From: Candidatus Electrothrix rattekaaiensis
GTDB taxonomy: Bacteria > Desulfobacterota > Desulfobulbia > Desulfobulbales > Desulfobulbaceae
Assembly (NCBI GenBank): GCA_032595675.1
Contig: JAVQMD010000001.1
Location: 2,140,640-2,204,639 of the forward strand
DNA length: 64,000 bases
Direction of reading: 5' to 3'
The notes beneath the pieces were generated by a model, which saw only the letters and a program-made list of their open reading frames with translations, had not been told where the DNA came from and made no database searches. A program made the translations under genes and the position numbers. Positions 45,665-54,362 of this stretch are shown here, piece after piece. The number at the start of each line of letters is the position of its first letter. The first letter of the stretch is position 1.

Positions 45665-47863
45665 ATGACAGCCCCAACCTTTTCTTTACCCGGCGAGGTT
45701 ATTTGGCCGTTGAGTGCCTTGCATGAGGCGATTCCCCTTTTGGCCGAACGGTCCTCCCTGTTGTCTGGTGCTGCCCAAGACAGAACCGAGCTCAGAACAG
45801 GACGTACGCCACCACCGCTGCCTGATGACTTCGAGAGCATGGAAGAACTCACCTCCTGGTTGGAGAATACAAGCCAGCGGCTGGGACTGGAAGTGGTGGC
45901 AGTGGAAACCACCTATCCTGATCAGGAAGATTTACTGTTGCACGCTACTCCTGCCCTGTTGTTGCTTCCTGATGAAGGGGAACTATCTGAACTTGCTGGG
46001 TCTTTTGTCCTGTTGGTGTCGAGCCGACGGCGGACTCTCCGCCTGTTGAAGCAAGACGGAAGGTTGTATCACCTGCCTGTACACAGGTTGCGGGATATTT
46101 TGGTGAGTAAGCTAGAGGCCCCGCTGAAGCCAATGGTTGATACTCTCCTAGAACAGGTGAATATTCGAGAACAGCAGCGAGATAAAGTACGACGGGCCTT
46201 GCTTCGGGAATATCTTTCTGGCGCAAAGGTTGAAGGATGCTGGATGCTGCGTCTACCGCCAAGCGCATCATTTATCCATCAGCTGCGTCGGGCTCGATTT
46301 CCCAAAAAAGTGGTCGGGTTGGTCTGCGCTACTTTGGCTGCGCGTTTGCTGATCCTGATCGCCTCTTTTTTGATTGGTAAAACGATCTTACAGGGAAGCG
46401 TTGGCTTGGGTGATTTTCAGCTTTGGGGCTTGTTGCTTTTTACTGTTATCCCAATGCATTTGGTCGGGATGCAGCTGAAAAATCGTTTGTCACTCCATTT
46501 TGGGGTACTCTTACGCAACCGTCTGTTACACGGTATCCTGCAATTGCGTCCTGAAGAGATACAGCATCAGGGGAGCGGCCATTTTATCGGCAATGTACAG
46601 GAGATTGAACAGTTGGAAGCTATGGGGATGAGTGCCGCCTTCATGGCTTGCACATCGTTTCTTGAAGTGCTTATAGCTGCCGTTGTGTTGATGCAGGGCG
46701 CAGGAGGACTGCTGCACGGGATGTTGCTGTTGGGGTGGAGCGGGATGATTTTCCTGCTCGGCTGGATGTATTACCTGAGGATGCGGGACTGGTTGATTCA
46801 TTCTCGGGTTATGACCTGTGATCTTGTTGAGCGCATGGTGGGGCACCGTACCCGGCTGGCCCAGGAAAGGCCTGAACAACTTCATGAGATAGAAGACCAG
46901 TTACTCAGCCGCTACGCCATGTTGTCAGAGCGGCTGGACAATATGGAAGTCATTATGAAGAGTGCTGCCGGGCGACGGGGCTGGCTGCCGGTGAGTCTGC
47001 TTGGAACGCTGGCCATGTTTTTCAGCACCGGGGTTGGCGTGAGCACGTTTGCGGTCAGTCTGGGCGGAACCTTGTTGGCGGCCTTGGCCTTGGATCAGCT
47101 GGTGCAGAGTATTTACCAGTTCCTGAAAACAGTGATGAGCTGGGAGCAGGTTCATCCGCTCTATGAGGCAGCCTGTCGTGAGCGTATACGAAAGGTGCCA
47201 CAGTTTATCCCGGCGACCTGTTTAAAACAGAAGAAGAAAAAGCATCCGCTCATCCAGGCAGAGAAGCTGAGTTTTTCCTACCCGAATTCAGGAAAGGAAC
47301 AACAAGTTATTCTTGATCAATGCGACCTTACCATGAAAGCGGGGCAGTATGTGTTACTGGAAGGGGCATCGGGCTGTGGTAAGTCCACCTTGGCACTTCT
47401 GTTGAGCGGACTACAGCATCCGGATTCCGGTTCTCTACACCTGTTTGGTTTCTCTTTGGCAAGCCTAGGTGAAGAGGCGTGGCGCAAGCGGGTGGTTATT
47501 GCACCTCAATTTCACCAGAATTATGTTTTGACAGAGACCCTTGCCTTTAATTTGCTTATGGGTCGAGGCTGGCCTCCGTCTCAGAAGGACTTGATGGAAG
47601 CAGAGACTGTCTGTCGAGAATTGGGGTTGGCCGATCTTTTGGAGGCCATGCCTTCAGGATTGCAGCAGATGGTGGGCGAGGGCGGGTGGCGTTTATCACA
47701 TGGAGAACGAACTCGCTTGTTTATCGCCCGTACTTTGCTCCAGCAAGCAGATTTGATCATTCTGGATGAAAGCTTTGCCGCTCTTGACCCGGAAACTTTA
47801 CAAATTGCTTTGTCCTGTGTCTTGCGTCGGGCCAAGGCTCTCCTGCTTATAGCTCACCCATAA
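45665..47863 (+). CDS. Second ABC exporter with degenerate N-terminal domain
   Basis: A 732-residue half transporter. Residues 1-210 may derive from a C39-like fold (LEVVAVETTYPDQEDLLLHATPALLLLP, SFVLLVSSRRRTLRLLKQDGRL), but there is no catalytic Cys or His. Membrane helices run from about 225 to 480. The ATPase has YVLLEGASGCGKSTLALLLSG, a modified signature LSHGERTRLFIARTLL, and Walker B DLIILDESFAAL. The protein ends right after the H-loop (LLLIAHP). It pairs with the upstream C39 exporter as in NHLM systems, where a peptidase ABC and a peptidase-less ABC work together. Confidence 0.85.
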   Translation: MTAPTFSLPGEVIWPLSALHEAIPLLAERSSLLSGAAQDRTELRTGRTPPPLPDDFESMEELTSWLENTSQRLGLEVVAVETTYPDQEDLLLHATPALLLLPDEGELSELAGSFVLLVSSRRRTLRLLKQDGRLYHLPVHRLRDILVSKLEAPLKPMVDTLLEQVNIREQQRDKVRRALLREYLSGAKVEGCWMLRLPPSASFIHQLRRARFPKKVVGLVCATLAARLLILIASFLIGKTILQGSVGLGDFQLWGLLLFTVIPMHLVGMQLKNRLSLHFGVLLRNRLLHGILQLRPEEIQHQGSGHFIGNVQEIEQLEAMGMSAAFMACTSFLEVLIAAVVLMQGAGGLLHGMLLLGWSGMIFLLGWMYYLRMRDWLIHSRVMTCDLVERMVGHRTRLAQERPEQLHEIEDQLLSRYAMLSERLDNMEVIMKSAAGRRGWLPVSLLGTLAMFFSTGVGVSTFAVSLGGTLLAALALDQLVQSIYQFLKTVMSWEQVHPLYEAACRERIRKVPQFIPATCLKQKKKKHPLIQAEKLSFSYPNSGKEQQVILDQCDLTMKAGQYVLLEGASGCGKSTLALLLSGLQHPDSGSLHLFGFSLASLGEEAWRKRVVIAPQFHQNYVLTETLAFNLLMGRGWPPSQKDLMEAETVCRELGLADLLEAMPSGLQQMVGEGGWRLSHGERTRLFIARTLLQQADLIILDESFAALDPETLQIALSCVLRRAKALLLIAHP

Positions 47864-47872
47864 CAGATTTTT

Positions 47873-48874
47873 ATGGATTTCAAAAAAACAACACGAAAAA
47901 CGACTGGTCAATCGAATCGATGGCAACGTATGCGTTACTCCTGTAGGGATAAATGGTTCTACTCGGTTCTGTTAGGTGTCACTCTCACCTTGTCAATGGG
48001 TATTTTCTGGAATCGTATTGTCATATGGATTGAAACCGGAGAGGGCGGGGTTCTCTATCGGCCCTTTCATGGAGGAACCGTGACCGATCAAGTGTTCACC
48101 GAGGGGATACATCTACTGATGCCGTATAACCGAATGACCCATTATAATGCCAGAATTCAAATTATCCGGCATGAGTTTGATGTCCTGACCAATCGCGGGC
48201 TGCCGGTCAATTTGAAGATCGCTGTACGTTACCGGCCTATTTTTGAATTATTGGGGGTGCTTCATCAGCGGGTCGGCCCGGATTATCCCAATAAGATTAT
48301 TCTGCCCCAGATTGAATCAGTTTTGCGAAAAGGACTGGGCACGCATTCGCCGGAAGAAATTTACACCAATAAGAATTTACTCCTAACAGGCCTTGTTCGA
48401 CGGGCGATTGAGGAGATCGGGCGTAAATTCGTGATCGTTGATGATATCATTATTCGGGAAGTGCGGCTACCACCTGGGGTTAAAAAAGCTATTGAAGACA
48501 AACTTGTGGAAGAGCAACGTTTCCTTTCGTATAACTTCCGTTTGCAGGCTGAAGCTCAGGAAGCGGAGCGGAAACGGATTGAGTCGGGTGGAATCAGGGA
48601 TTATGCCGAAAATATCGCTGCAACCATGAGTGAAAAGGTACTGCGCTGGCACGGTGTCCAAGCGACCCTGAAACTGGCGACCTCACCCAATGCCAAGGTG
48701 GTGGTGATCGGCGGTGGGCGGGACGGACTTCCTCTGGTGCTCAATGCCGGGGAATGGCCTGCCGAATCGGAAAAAACGGCTAAAACAAAGCCGCCGGAAA
48801 AAGTATTTGAAGAGGATAAACAGAATACACAGAATACACAACCCATTTTTCCTTTATATCAGGGGGATAATTGA
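47873..48874 (+). CDS. SPFH/prohibitin-family membrane protein
   Basis: A 333-residue protein. One N-terminal membrane helix (WFYSVLLGVTLTLSMGIFWNRIVIWIE) is followed by the SPFH domain. That domain has GGVLYRPFHGGTVTDQVFTEGIHLLMPYNRMTHYNARIQ, then LTNRGLPVNLKIAVRYRP, then VRRAIEEIGRKFVIVDDIIIREVRLPPGVKKAIEDKLVEEQ. A coiled region rich in Glu/Arg comes next, and a low-complexity tail NTQNTQ. It would build a ring-like scaffold in the inner membrane. It starts 9 bases after the second ABC gene, so it belongs to the same operon. Confidence 0.9.
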   Translation: MDFKKTTRKTTGQSNRWQRMRYSCRDKWFYSVLLGVTLTLSMGIFWNRIVIWIETGEGGVLYRPFHGGTVTDQVFTEGIHLLMPYNRMTHYNARIQIIRHEFDVLTNRGLPVNLKIAVRYRPIFELLGVLHQRVGPDYPNKIILPQIESVLRKGLGTHSPEEIYTNKNLLLTGLVRRAIEEIGRKFVIVDDIIIREVRLPPGVKKAIEDKLVEEQRFLSYNFRLQAEAQEAERKRIESGGIRDYAENIAATMSEKVLRWHGVQATLKLATSPNAKVVVIGGGRDGLPLVLNAGEWPAESEKTAKTKPPEKVFEEDKQNTQNTQPIFPLYQGDN

Positions 48875-48875
48875 C

Positions 48876-49043
48876 ATGCCCACACATATTGCCATTTTAT
48901 TAGCTATCTGTCTGCTTATCGGTTTTCTGGGGCGTTATCGGAAATTCGGGTTTTGGGGGTATTTTTTTGGCTCACTTCTGCTGACCCCGTTGATCGGGAT
49001 TATCTTGCTGCTGGCTTCTGATCCAAAGAGGGATAGGCGTTAA
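48876..49043 (+). CDS. Small two-helix membrane protein
   Basis: A 55-codon gene starting at the ATG 1 base after the SPFH stop, with GGGGGA upstream. The product has two hydrophobic parts (THIAILLAICLLIGFLGRY and GYFFGSLLLTPLIGIILLLA) linked by a short aromatic loop (RKFGFWG). The end is DPKRDRR. Aromatic G-x-W-G-Y-F-F-G-x-L-L-L-T-P is common in small phage-shock-like or superinfection-immunity-like proteins. Likely the last gene of the exporter operon. Confidence 0.75.
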   Translation: MPTHIAILLAICLLIGFLGRYRKFGFWGYFFGSLLLTPLIGIILLLASDPKRDRR

Positions 49044-49126
49044 GCGAGCAGAGGGGGAGAATATTTTGTTCAATTGATATTTTTTGCGGCCCAAAGGATT
49101 TTTGTTCTCTGTTGCCTAAAAAAAAA

Positions 49127-49196
49127 TGAAGGCAATTAACGGAAACCGGAAGCCCTGCTGTGAAACTCGGCCAACCGGTTCTGCTAATTGCCTTCA
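49127..49196. repeat. 70-bp element with 12-bp terminal inverted repeats
   Basis: Arms tgaaggcaatta and taattgccttca are perfect complements. An inner pair (aaccgg/ccggtt) is present too. On the minus strand a T run follows the arm directly. It may be a short mobile repeat, a structured RNA or a bidirectional terminator. The wider 49044-49826 interval (783 bases) holds no gene I can support. Confidence 0.55.
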
Positions 49197-49390
49197 GTTG
49201 TATCTAACGCTATATCAGTGAACATGTCAAGTTTATTTTATGTAAATTCAAATGGTTATATACTTCCCTCTCCAGTCATTCGGATGAGTAAAAAACGCTC
49301 ACGATGTAAGGATGATGTATTGTTTAATTATTTATGTGCAAGGATCTTTTGGTACTGAATATTATGTGTAATTAGTATTCACCACTATTA

Positions 49391-49477
49391 GAGAATAGAG
49401 AATAGAGAATAGAGAATGGCGATAATTTCTTTGTCCCTCTGCTTGACTTTGAGCTTTGAGCTTTGAGCTTTGAGCTG
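49391..49477. repeat. Two 7-bp microsatellites
   Basis: agagaat units repeat about four times at 49391-49417, and tgagctt units about four times at 49444-49477. Different sequences with the same period occur 27 bases apart. Confidence 0.85.
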
Positions 49478-49826
49478 GTGGCCCCTGCCTGTACCGCATC
49501 AATCCATATAACGCCCATTCCGGCTGGCCTTGGTACTTCCTCGCCATCACCACTGGAGAAAATCCAGAATGCATTAGTTCAGCGGCTCAGCACTGCATTT
49601 TTCTTGACAGTGCGGCAGACTGTGCTCATAGTGTAATCCTACCAAAACTGCGGGCAGCCCGGATACCACTTGCCCCGTTCAGAAGAAGGAACCGGACAGG
49701 TACCTGCCAGTAGACCTCTAATAAACAGCTCACCTCAAATCATTGACAGAGCAATGCCTGACCGGAGTCGGCAGCCAATAAGTTGTCAGATTACAGCAGC
49801 AATTTTGAAAACGTGAGTCCCGCACT

Positions 49827-52800
49827 ATGAAATTAATAACGTTTTTTATGCTTCTTGTTTTCTGCGGTGTTGTATTTTTTTTCCCGCAGAACGGCCTGCA
49901 AGCGCAATCTCTTAATCCGAATATCCATATTTCCCAGTACCTGCATAAGTCTTTTGTTCATGATGAAAGGATAAAGAGTGTGTTGGATATCATGCAGGAT
50001 GATGACGGGTTCCTTTGGCTGGCAACATATACAGGATTGGTCAGATTTGATGGTGAGGAATTTGTTCATTATAACCGCACCACTCGTGATGATTTTCCTG
50101 CGTCAGCAGTTCGCAGTTTATTGAAGGACAGCAGAGGTCGCTTATGGGTTGGGACCAATGATAACGGACTGTTTCTTTATCAGAATGATAGGTTTGAGAA
50201 CTTTACAGTTCATGATGGGCTTCCTGATAATTCCATTAGACTCTTGTTTGAAGACAGGGACGGAGGGTTATGGATCGGTACAACGTCAGGGGTTGCCTAT
50301 TTTGACGGGAAGAATTTTCAACGGTTCCCGTCTTTAGAAGTATCTGGGGATAAATTGGTCAATTTTATCTGTCAGGATTCATCAGGAGCTCTCTGGATCG
50401 GGATGAAGCGAGCTGGTGCCGTTTATATATTAGATGAAAAATCGGAGAAATTTGTTCTATACGACGGGGAATTGGCCCAGTTAACCAAGAAAAAAGTTCT
50501 TGAATTCATGGTGAAGGACAGGGGGAATAACGGGCTTTGGGCGATTACCTCTGATGCGCTTATTTTTGTGAAGGATCATAAGGTCGTTAAGATTTTTGAT
50601 CTGAACAAAGAAGTGCAAACTTTGAGAAAGATCAGCAATACCAAAATCTACCAGGATAATAGTGGGGCACTTTGGTTGACAGGAGATAGCGGTCTTTTTC
50701 GATTTTATAAGGGAAATTTTGATTCTTTTTCCAATGCCGACGGCCTGAGTGATGATATTGTTTTTACGGCGTATCAGGACAAAGAAGGAAATCTTTGGGT
50801 CGGAACCCATCCGGGGCTTGATCAGTTTTCTGAGGCGAAATTTATAAATTACAGTTCATCAGAAGGGATGCTTGGTGATACGGTGAATGCCGTCCTGGAA
50901 GACAGGTCCGGTGAGTTTCTGGTTGCGACCAATCAGGGGTTGAATCTGATTCGCCCTCGTTTAAACACGGTAGAAAAATTTTCAGAGCAGCGACTTAAAA
51001 CAAGGATCAGACACCTGTATAAGGATAGCTTTGAAAGGATTTGGGTAAGTACCTATGGAAACGGCCTGTTGGTTCTGAAAGATCGGGAGATTATTCAGCA
51101 GCTCAAGGTAAGAGATGGGCTGGTTTCTGACAAGGTACGCTTAGTTTTGGAAGATCAAGAGCATAATGTCTGGGTCGGGACCACTTCCGGTCTCAGTGTT
51201 ATTAATCAGAACGGTGATATTACTAACCATACAACCAAGACGGATAGCGGATTAACAAATGATTTTATATTGAGTTTGTACGAGGATAGTGAAGGCCGTA
51301 TTTGGATAGGGACGGATGGAGGCGGCCTTCATATCTATGAGCAAGGGAGGATACACAGGAGATATGCAAAAGATAAGAGGCTATCCGGGAATGTGATCTT
51401 CAGATTTTATCAGGAGCCGGAAGGGGGTATGTGGGTGGCCTCAAATAACGGTATATTTATTATTCGAGGTGATAAAATATATACCGTCAGTTCTAGGCAG
51501 GGCTTGTTGGCAGACAGTATTTTCGAGATAACAGCGGACTCCAAAGACAGGTTATGGATGACAAGTACTCTTGGTGTCTTTTATGTGCATCAGCGAGATC
51601 TTGAAGAGGTTATTCAGGGAAGAAAAGATAAATTTCCAATTGTTTTTTTTGATAAGCACTCAGGTTTTAAAGAAAATCCAACAGCAACCGCCTGGATGGA
51701 TGTGAGTGCTGAGGGGAAGCTGTGGATACCCACCCACGGCGGGGTTGCAGTGATTGATCCAGAGAATATCCCGATTAATGAAATATTGCCTAAAACAATA
51801 ATTCTTTCTTCAAATATTAAGACTGTCGGTGAAAAGAATTCTGAAGGGGTGCTGTTTATTCCGCCTGATACGAACAGGGTAAATTTTTATTTTGCTGTGC
51901 TGAGTTTTGTTTCTCCTGAGAAAAATTTGCTCAAATTCAAACTTGACGGGTTTGACAAGGACTGGTCGAGTCCGAGTAATAGGCGTGAGGTATCGTATAC
52001 GAATCTACCGCCTGGGCCTTATTCCTTCAAAGTTAAGGGTATGAATAATGACGGTATTTCATCGTCAGATGAAGCTGTTCTTCGTTTTTATAGAGTCCCT
52101 TATTACTACGAGACCTCCTGGTTTCGTTTTCTGGTGATAATTACCGGAGTTTTTTTGGTTGTCTTAGCAGGATTCTTTATCTATCGACATCGTGTGAAAA
52201 AGTTGAATGAGGAACTGAAACGTCGAAAGCTGCAACTGGAATTAGAGAGAAAAGCCACAGAAGCGGAACGGAGTGCCAAAGAACATGTAATACTGCTTTC
52301 AGAGTCGTATAGCAGGTTTGTTCCGCATATCTTTTTTAATTTTTTAGGAAAAGAGAGCATTCTTGATGTGAAGCTGGGAGACCAAGTGGAAAAGGAACTT
52401 ACTGTTCTGTTTGCTGATATTCGTGATTTCACATCATTGTCGGAAAATATGACGCCGAAGGAAACCTTTGACTTTATCAACTCGTATCTCGGCCAAATGG
52501 GGCCGATAGTTTACCAGGAAGAAGGATTTGTTGATAAATATATAGGTGATGCTATCATGGCCCTGTTTCCCACAGCCCAACAAGCGTTACATGCTGCTAT
52601 TCAGATGAACACCACTTTGCTGAGTGGGCAGAGCCAGAAGCGGATAAAAAATCATCAAATGCCGGTGAGAATCGGTATAGGAATTAATACTGGCAACTTG
52701 ATGCTCGGTACTGTCGGGCAATCGAACAGGATGGATGGAACTGTGATCAGCGATGCGGTAAATTTGGCAGCGCGTCTTGAAAGTCTGACCAGTTATTATG

Positions 52801-53165
52801 GGGTGAATATTCTTTTTTCAGAAGAGACCTATCTCGGTTTAACAGATCCTGATCTTTATCAGGTGCGATTATTAGATAACGTGACTGTGAAAGGGAAGAA
52901 AAAACCGGTCAGGGTTTTTGAAGCCTTGGATGGCCTGCCTGAGCCTGTACGATCGTTAAAAGTTCAATCCACTCCTGCTTTTGAAGAGGCCATTAACCAT
53001 TACCGTTCTGGAGAGCTGGTACAGGCAAAAAAAATATTCCAGGATTGTTTGCAAAAATGCCCGGAGGACAGGGCAGCGGATATCTATATCCAACGGTGTG
53101 AGCATTATTTAGACGTTGGTATCGGAGAGAATTGGAACGGGGTTTATAATATGGAATTTAAATAG
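49827..53165 (+). CDS. Beta-propeller sensor adenylate/guanylate cyclase
   Basis: A 1112-residue membrane sensor. A signal segment (LITFFMLLVFCGVVFFFPQNGLQA) is followed by about 14 Reg_prop blades (D-x-x-G-x-L-W-h-G-T-x-x-G-L) to residue 640. A Y_Y_Y domain (FDKDWSSPSNRREVSYTNLPPGPYSFKVKG) comes next, then one membrane helix (WFRFLVIITGVFLVVLAGFFIY near 768) and a short coil. The class III cyclase domain has VLFADIRDFTSLSENM (metal Asp), EGFVDKYIGDAIMALFP (Lys for adenine) and ISDAVNLAARLESLT (Asn/Arg). A TPR-like tail ends it. Such propellers usually feed histidine kinases. Here they would drive cAMP, less likely cGMP. Confidence 0.92.
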   Translation: MKLITFFMLLVFCGVVFFFPQNGLQAQSLNPNIHISQYLHKSFVHDERIKSVLDIMQDDDGFLWLATYTGLVRFDGEEFVHYNRTTRDDFPASAVRSLLKDSRGRLWVGTNDNGLFLYQNDRFENFTVHDGLPDNSIRLLFEDRDGGLWIGTTSGVAYFDGKNFQRFPSLEVSGDKLVNFICQDSSGALWIGMKRAGAVYILDEKSEKFVLYDGELAQLTKKKVLEFMVKDRGNNGLWAITSDALIFVKDHKVVKIFDLNKEVQTLRKISNTKIYQDNSGALWLTGDSGLFRFYKGNFDSFSNADGLSDDIVFTAYQDKEGNLWVGTHPGLDQFSEAKFINYSSSEGMLGDTVNAVLEDRSGEFLVATNQGLNLIRPRLNTVEKFSEQRLKTRIRHLYKDSFERIWVSTYGNGLLVLKDREIIQQLKVRDGLVSDKVRLVLEDQEHNVWVGTTSGLSVINQNGDITNHTTKTDSGLTNDFILSLYEDSEGRIWIGTDGGGLHIYEQGRIHRRYAKDKRLSGNVIFRFYQEPEGGMWVASNNGIFIIRGDKIYTVSSRQGLLADSIFEITADSKDRLWMTSTLGVFYVHQRDLEEVIQGRKDKFPIVFFDKHSGFKENPTATAWMDVSAEGKLWIPTHGGVAVIDPENIPINEILPKTIILSSNIKTVGEKNSEGVLFIPPDTNRVNFYFAVLSFVSPEKNLLKFKLDGFDKDWSSPSNRREVSYTNLPPGPYSFKVKGMNNDGISSSDEAVLRFYRVPYYYETSWFRFLVIITGVFLVVLAGFFIYRHRVKKLNEELKRRKLQLELERKATEAERSAKEHVILLSESYSRFVPHIFFNFLGKESILDVKLGDQVEKELTVLFADIRDFTSLSENMTPKETFDFINSYLGQMGPIVYQEEGFVDKYIGDAIMALFPTAQQALHAAIQMNTTLLSGQSQKRIKNHQMPVRIGIGINTGNLMLGTVGQSNRMDGTVISDAVNLAARLESLTSYYGVNILFSEETYLGLTDPDLYQVRLLDNVTVKGKKKPVRVFEALDGLPEPVRSLKVQSTPAFEEAINHYRSGELVQAKKIFQDCLQKCPEDRAADIYIQRCEHYLDVGIGENWNGVYNMEFK

Positions 53166-53180
53166 GTTGTTCAGAGCATT

Positions 53181-54185
53181 ATGAAGAAGAGCAAAGTATT
53201 GGTTACCGGTGGTGGCGGATTTATCGGGCTTGCCCTTGTGCAGGAACTCTGTCGGCAGGGCAAGGCTGTCTGTGTTTTGGGCAGGCATCGGTACCCTGCT
53301 GCTGAAGTAGCCGGGGCTATTTCCCTTCAGGGAGACATTCGAAATTTGGAGGCTGTGCAACAGGCAGCATCCGGTTGTGATACGGTCTTTCATGTTGCGG
53401 CCAAGGCCGGTATATGGGGGAGTTTTCAAGAGTATTATGCCGTCAATGTCCTGGGTACATTGAACGTGTTGGCGGCTTGCCAGAAGTTAGGAATAGGGAA
53501 TCTGGTCTATACCTCGACTCCGTCTGTGGTTTTTGATGGCCATGATTTGAAGGAAGCAGATGAGTCCTTGCCGTATTCTTCCAAGCCGCTTTGTGCCTAT
53601 GCTCTCACGAAGATCTTAGCGGAACAGCATGTGCTGCGGAACAACTCTGAGGAGCTGCGAACAGCGGCCATTCGCCCGCATCTCGTTTGGGGGCCGGGTG
53701 ACACCAATCTGATTCCCCGGCTCATGGCCCGTGGCCGGGAGCAAGGCCTGCGTATTGTCGGTAACGGAAAAAATTTAGTGGATATCGCCTATATTGATAA
53801 TGTGGTTCATGCCCATCTGCTGGCAGCGGAAAATTTAGCGGGTGAAAGGACTGCTGCCGGGCACGCCTTTTTTATCGGTCAGCAGGAACCTGTGGAGCTT
53901 TGGCCTTGGATCAACGATCTTTTTGCCGAGATGGAGGTGCCACCCGTTACTGCCCAGGTCGGTTTGGGAACGGCAAAGACGGTTGGTTGGCTGTTGGAAA
54001 TGGGATACGGGCTCTTAGGGGCCCGTCAGGAACCTAAAATGACCCGTTTTTTGGCGGAACAGTTGGCCATGTCTCATTGGTTTAGCAAGAAAAAGGCAGA
54101 AACCCTCTTGGGATACCGAGAAAAGGTGTCCACAGAGATCGGGATGCAACGCTTGCTTGACTGGCTGCGGCAGGAGCGGCTGTAG
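53181..54185 (+). CDS. OleD-like NAD(P)-dependent reductase (SDR/3-beta-HSD family)
   Basis: A 334-residue extended short-chain dehydrogenase. The Rossmann motif is VLVTGGGGFIGLALVQEL. Active residues are in VYTSTPSVVFDG (Ser) and CAYALTKILAEQHVL (Y-x-x-x-K). It also has VFHVAAKAGIWGSFQEYYAVNVLGT and IRPHLVWGPGDTNLIPRLM, typical of OleD proteins that reduce 2-alkyl-3-ketoacids in long-chain olefin synthesis. No oleA, oleB or oleC is seen here, so a sterol or hopanoid role is an alternative. It starts 15 bases after the cyclase gene. Confidence 0.8.
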   Translation: MKKSKVLVTGGGGFIGLALVQELCRQGKAVCVLGRHRYPAAEVAGAISLQGDIRNLEAVQQAASGCDTVFHVAAKAGIWGSFQEYYAVNVLGTLNVLAACQKLGIGNLVYTSTPSVVFDGHDLKEADESLPYSSKPLCAYALTKILAEQHVLRNNSEELRTAAIRPHLVWGPGDTNLIPRLMARGREQGLRIVGNGKNLVDIAYIDNVVHAHLLAAENLAGERTAAGHAFFIGQQEPVELWPWINDLFAEMEVPPVTAQVGLGTAKTVGWLLEMGYGLLGARQEPKMTRFLAEQLAMSHWFSKKKAETLLGYREKVSTEIGMQRLLDWLRQERL

Positions 54186-54362
54186 CCGTTGCTCAGAAGA
54201 AAAATCAGGTAAAGACCGTGTCGTCGGTAGGGTGTTATTCCCATTTAGACAAAAATGTGGTATGCCTTTTTTGTAGGTTATAAAAGCAGGAGACTGATCA
54301 CTGAGCGTATTGCATTTGTTGTTACAGAGGGATTTCCATATAACTGACGAGGAAAAGGAATA

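Noticed and set aside
49127-49196. Known riboswitch class (cobalamin or cyclic di-GMP)
   Set aside because: No conserved core of either class could be recognised, and it follows rather than precedes genes.
49362-49574. Minus-strand 70-codon frame
   Set aside because: Half of it is the translated 7-bp microsatellites; no ribosome site.
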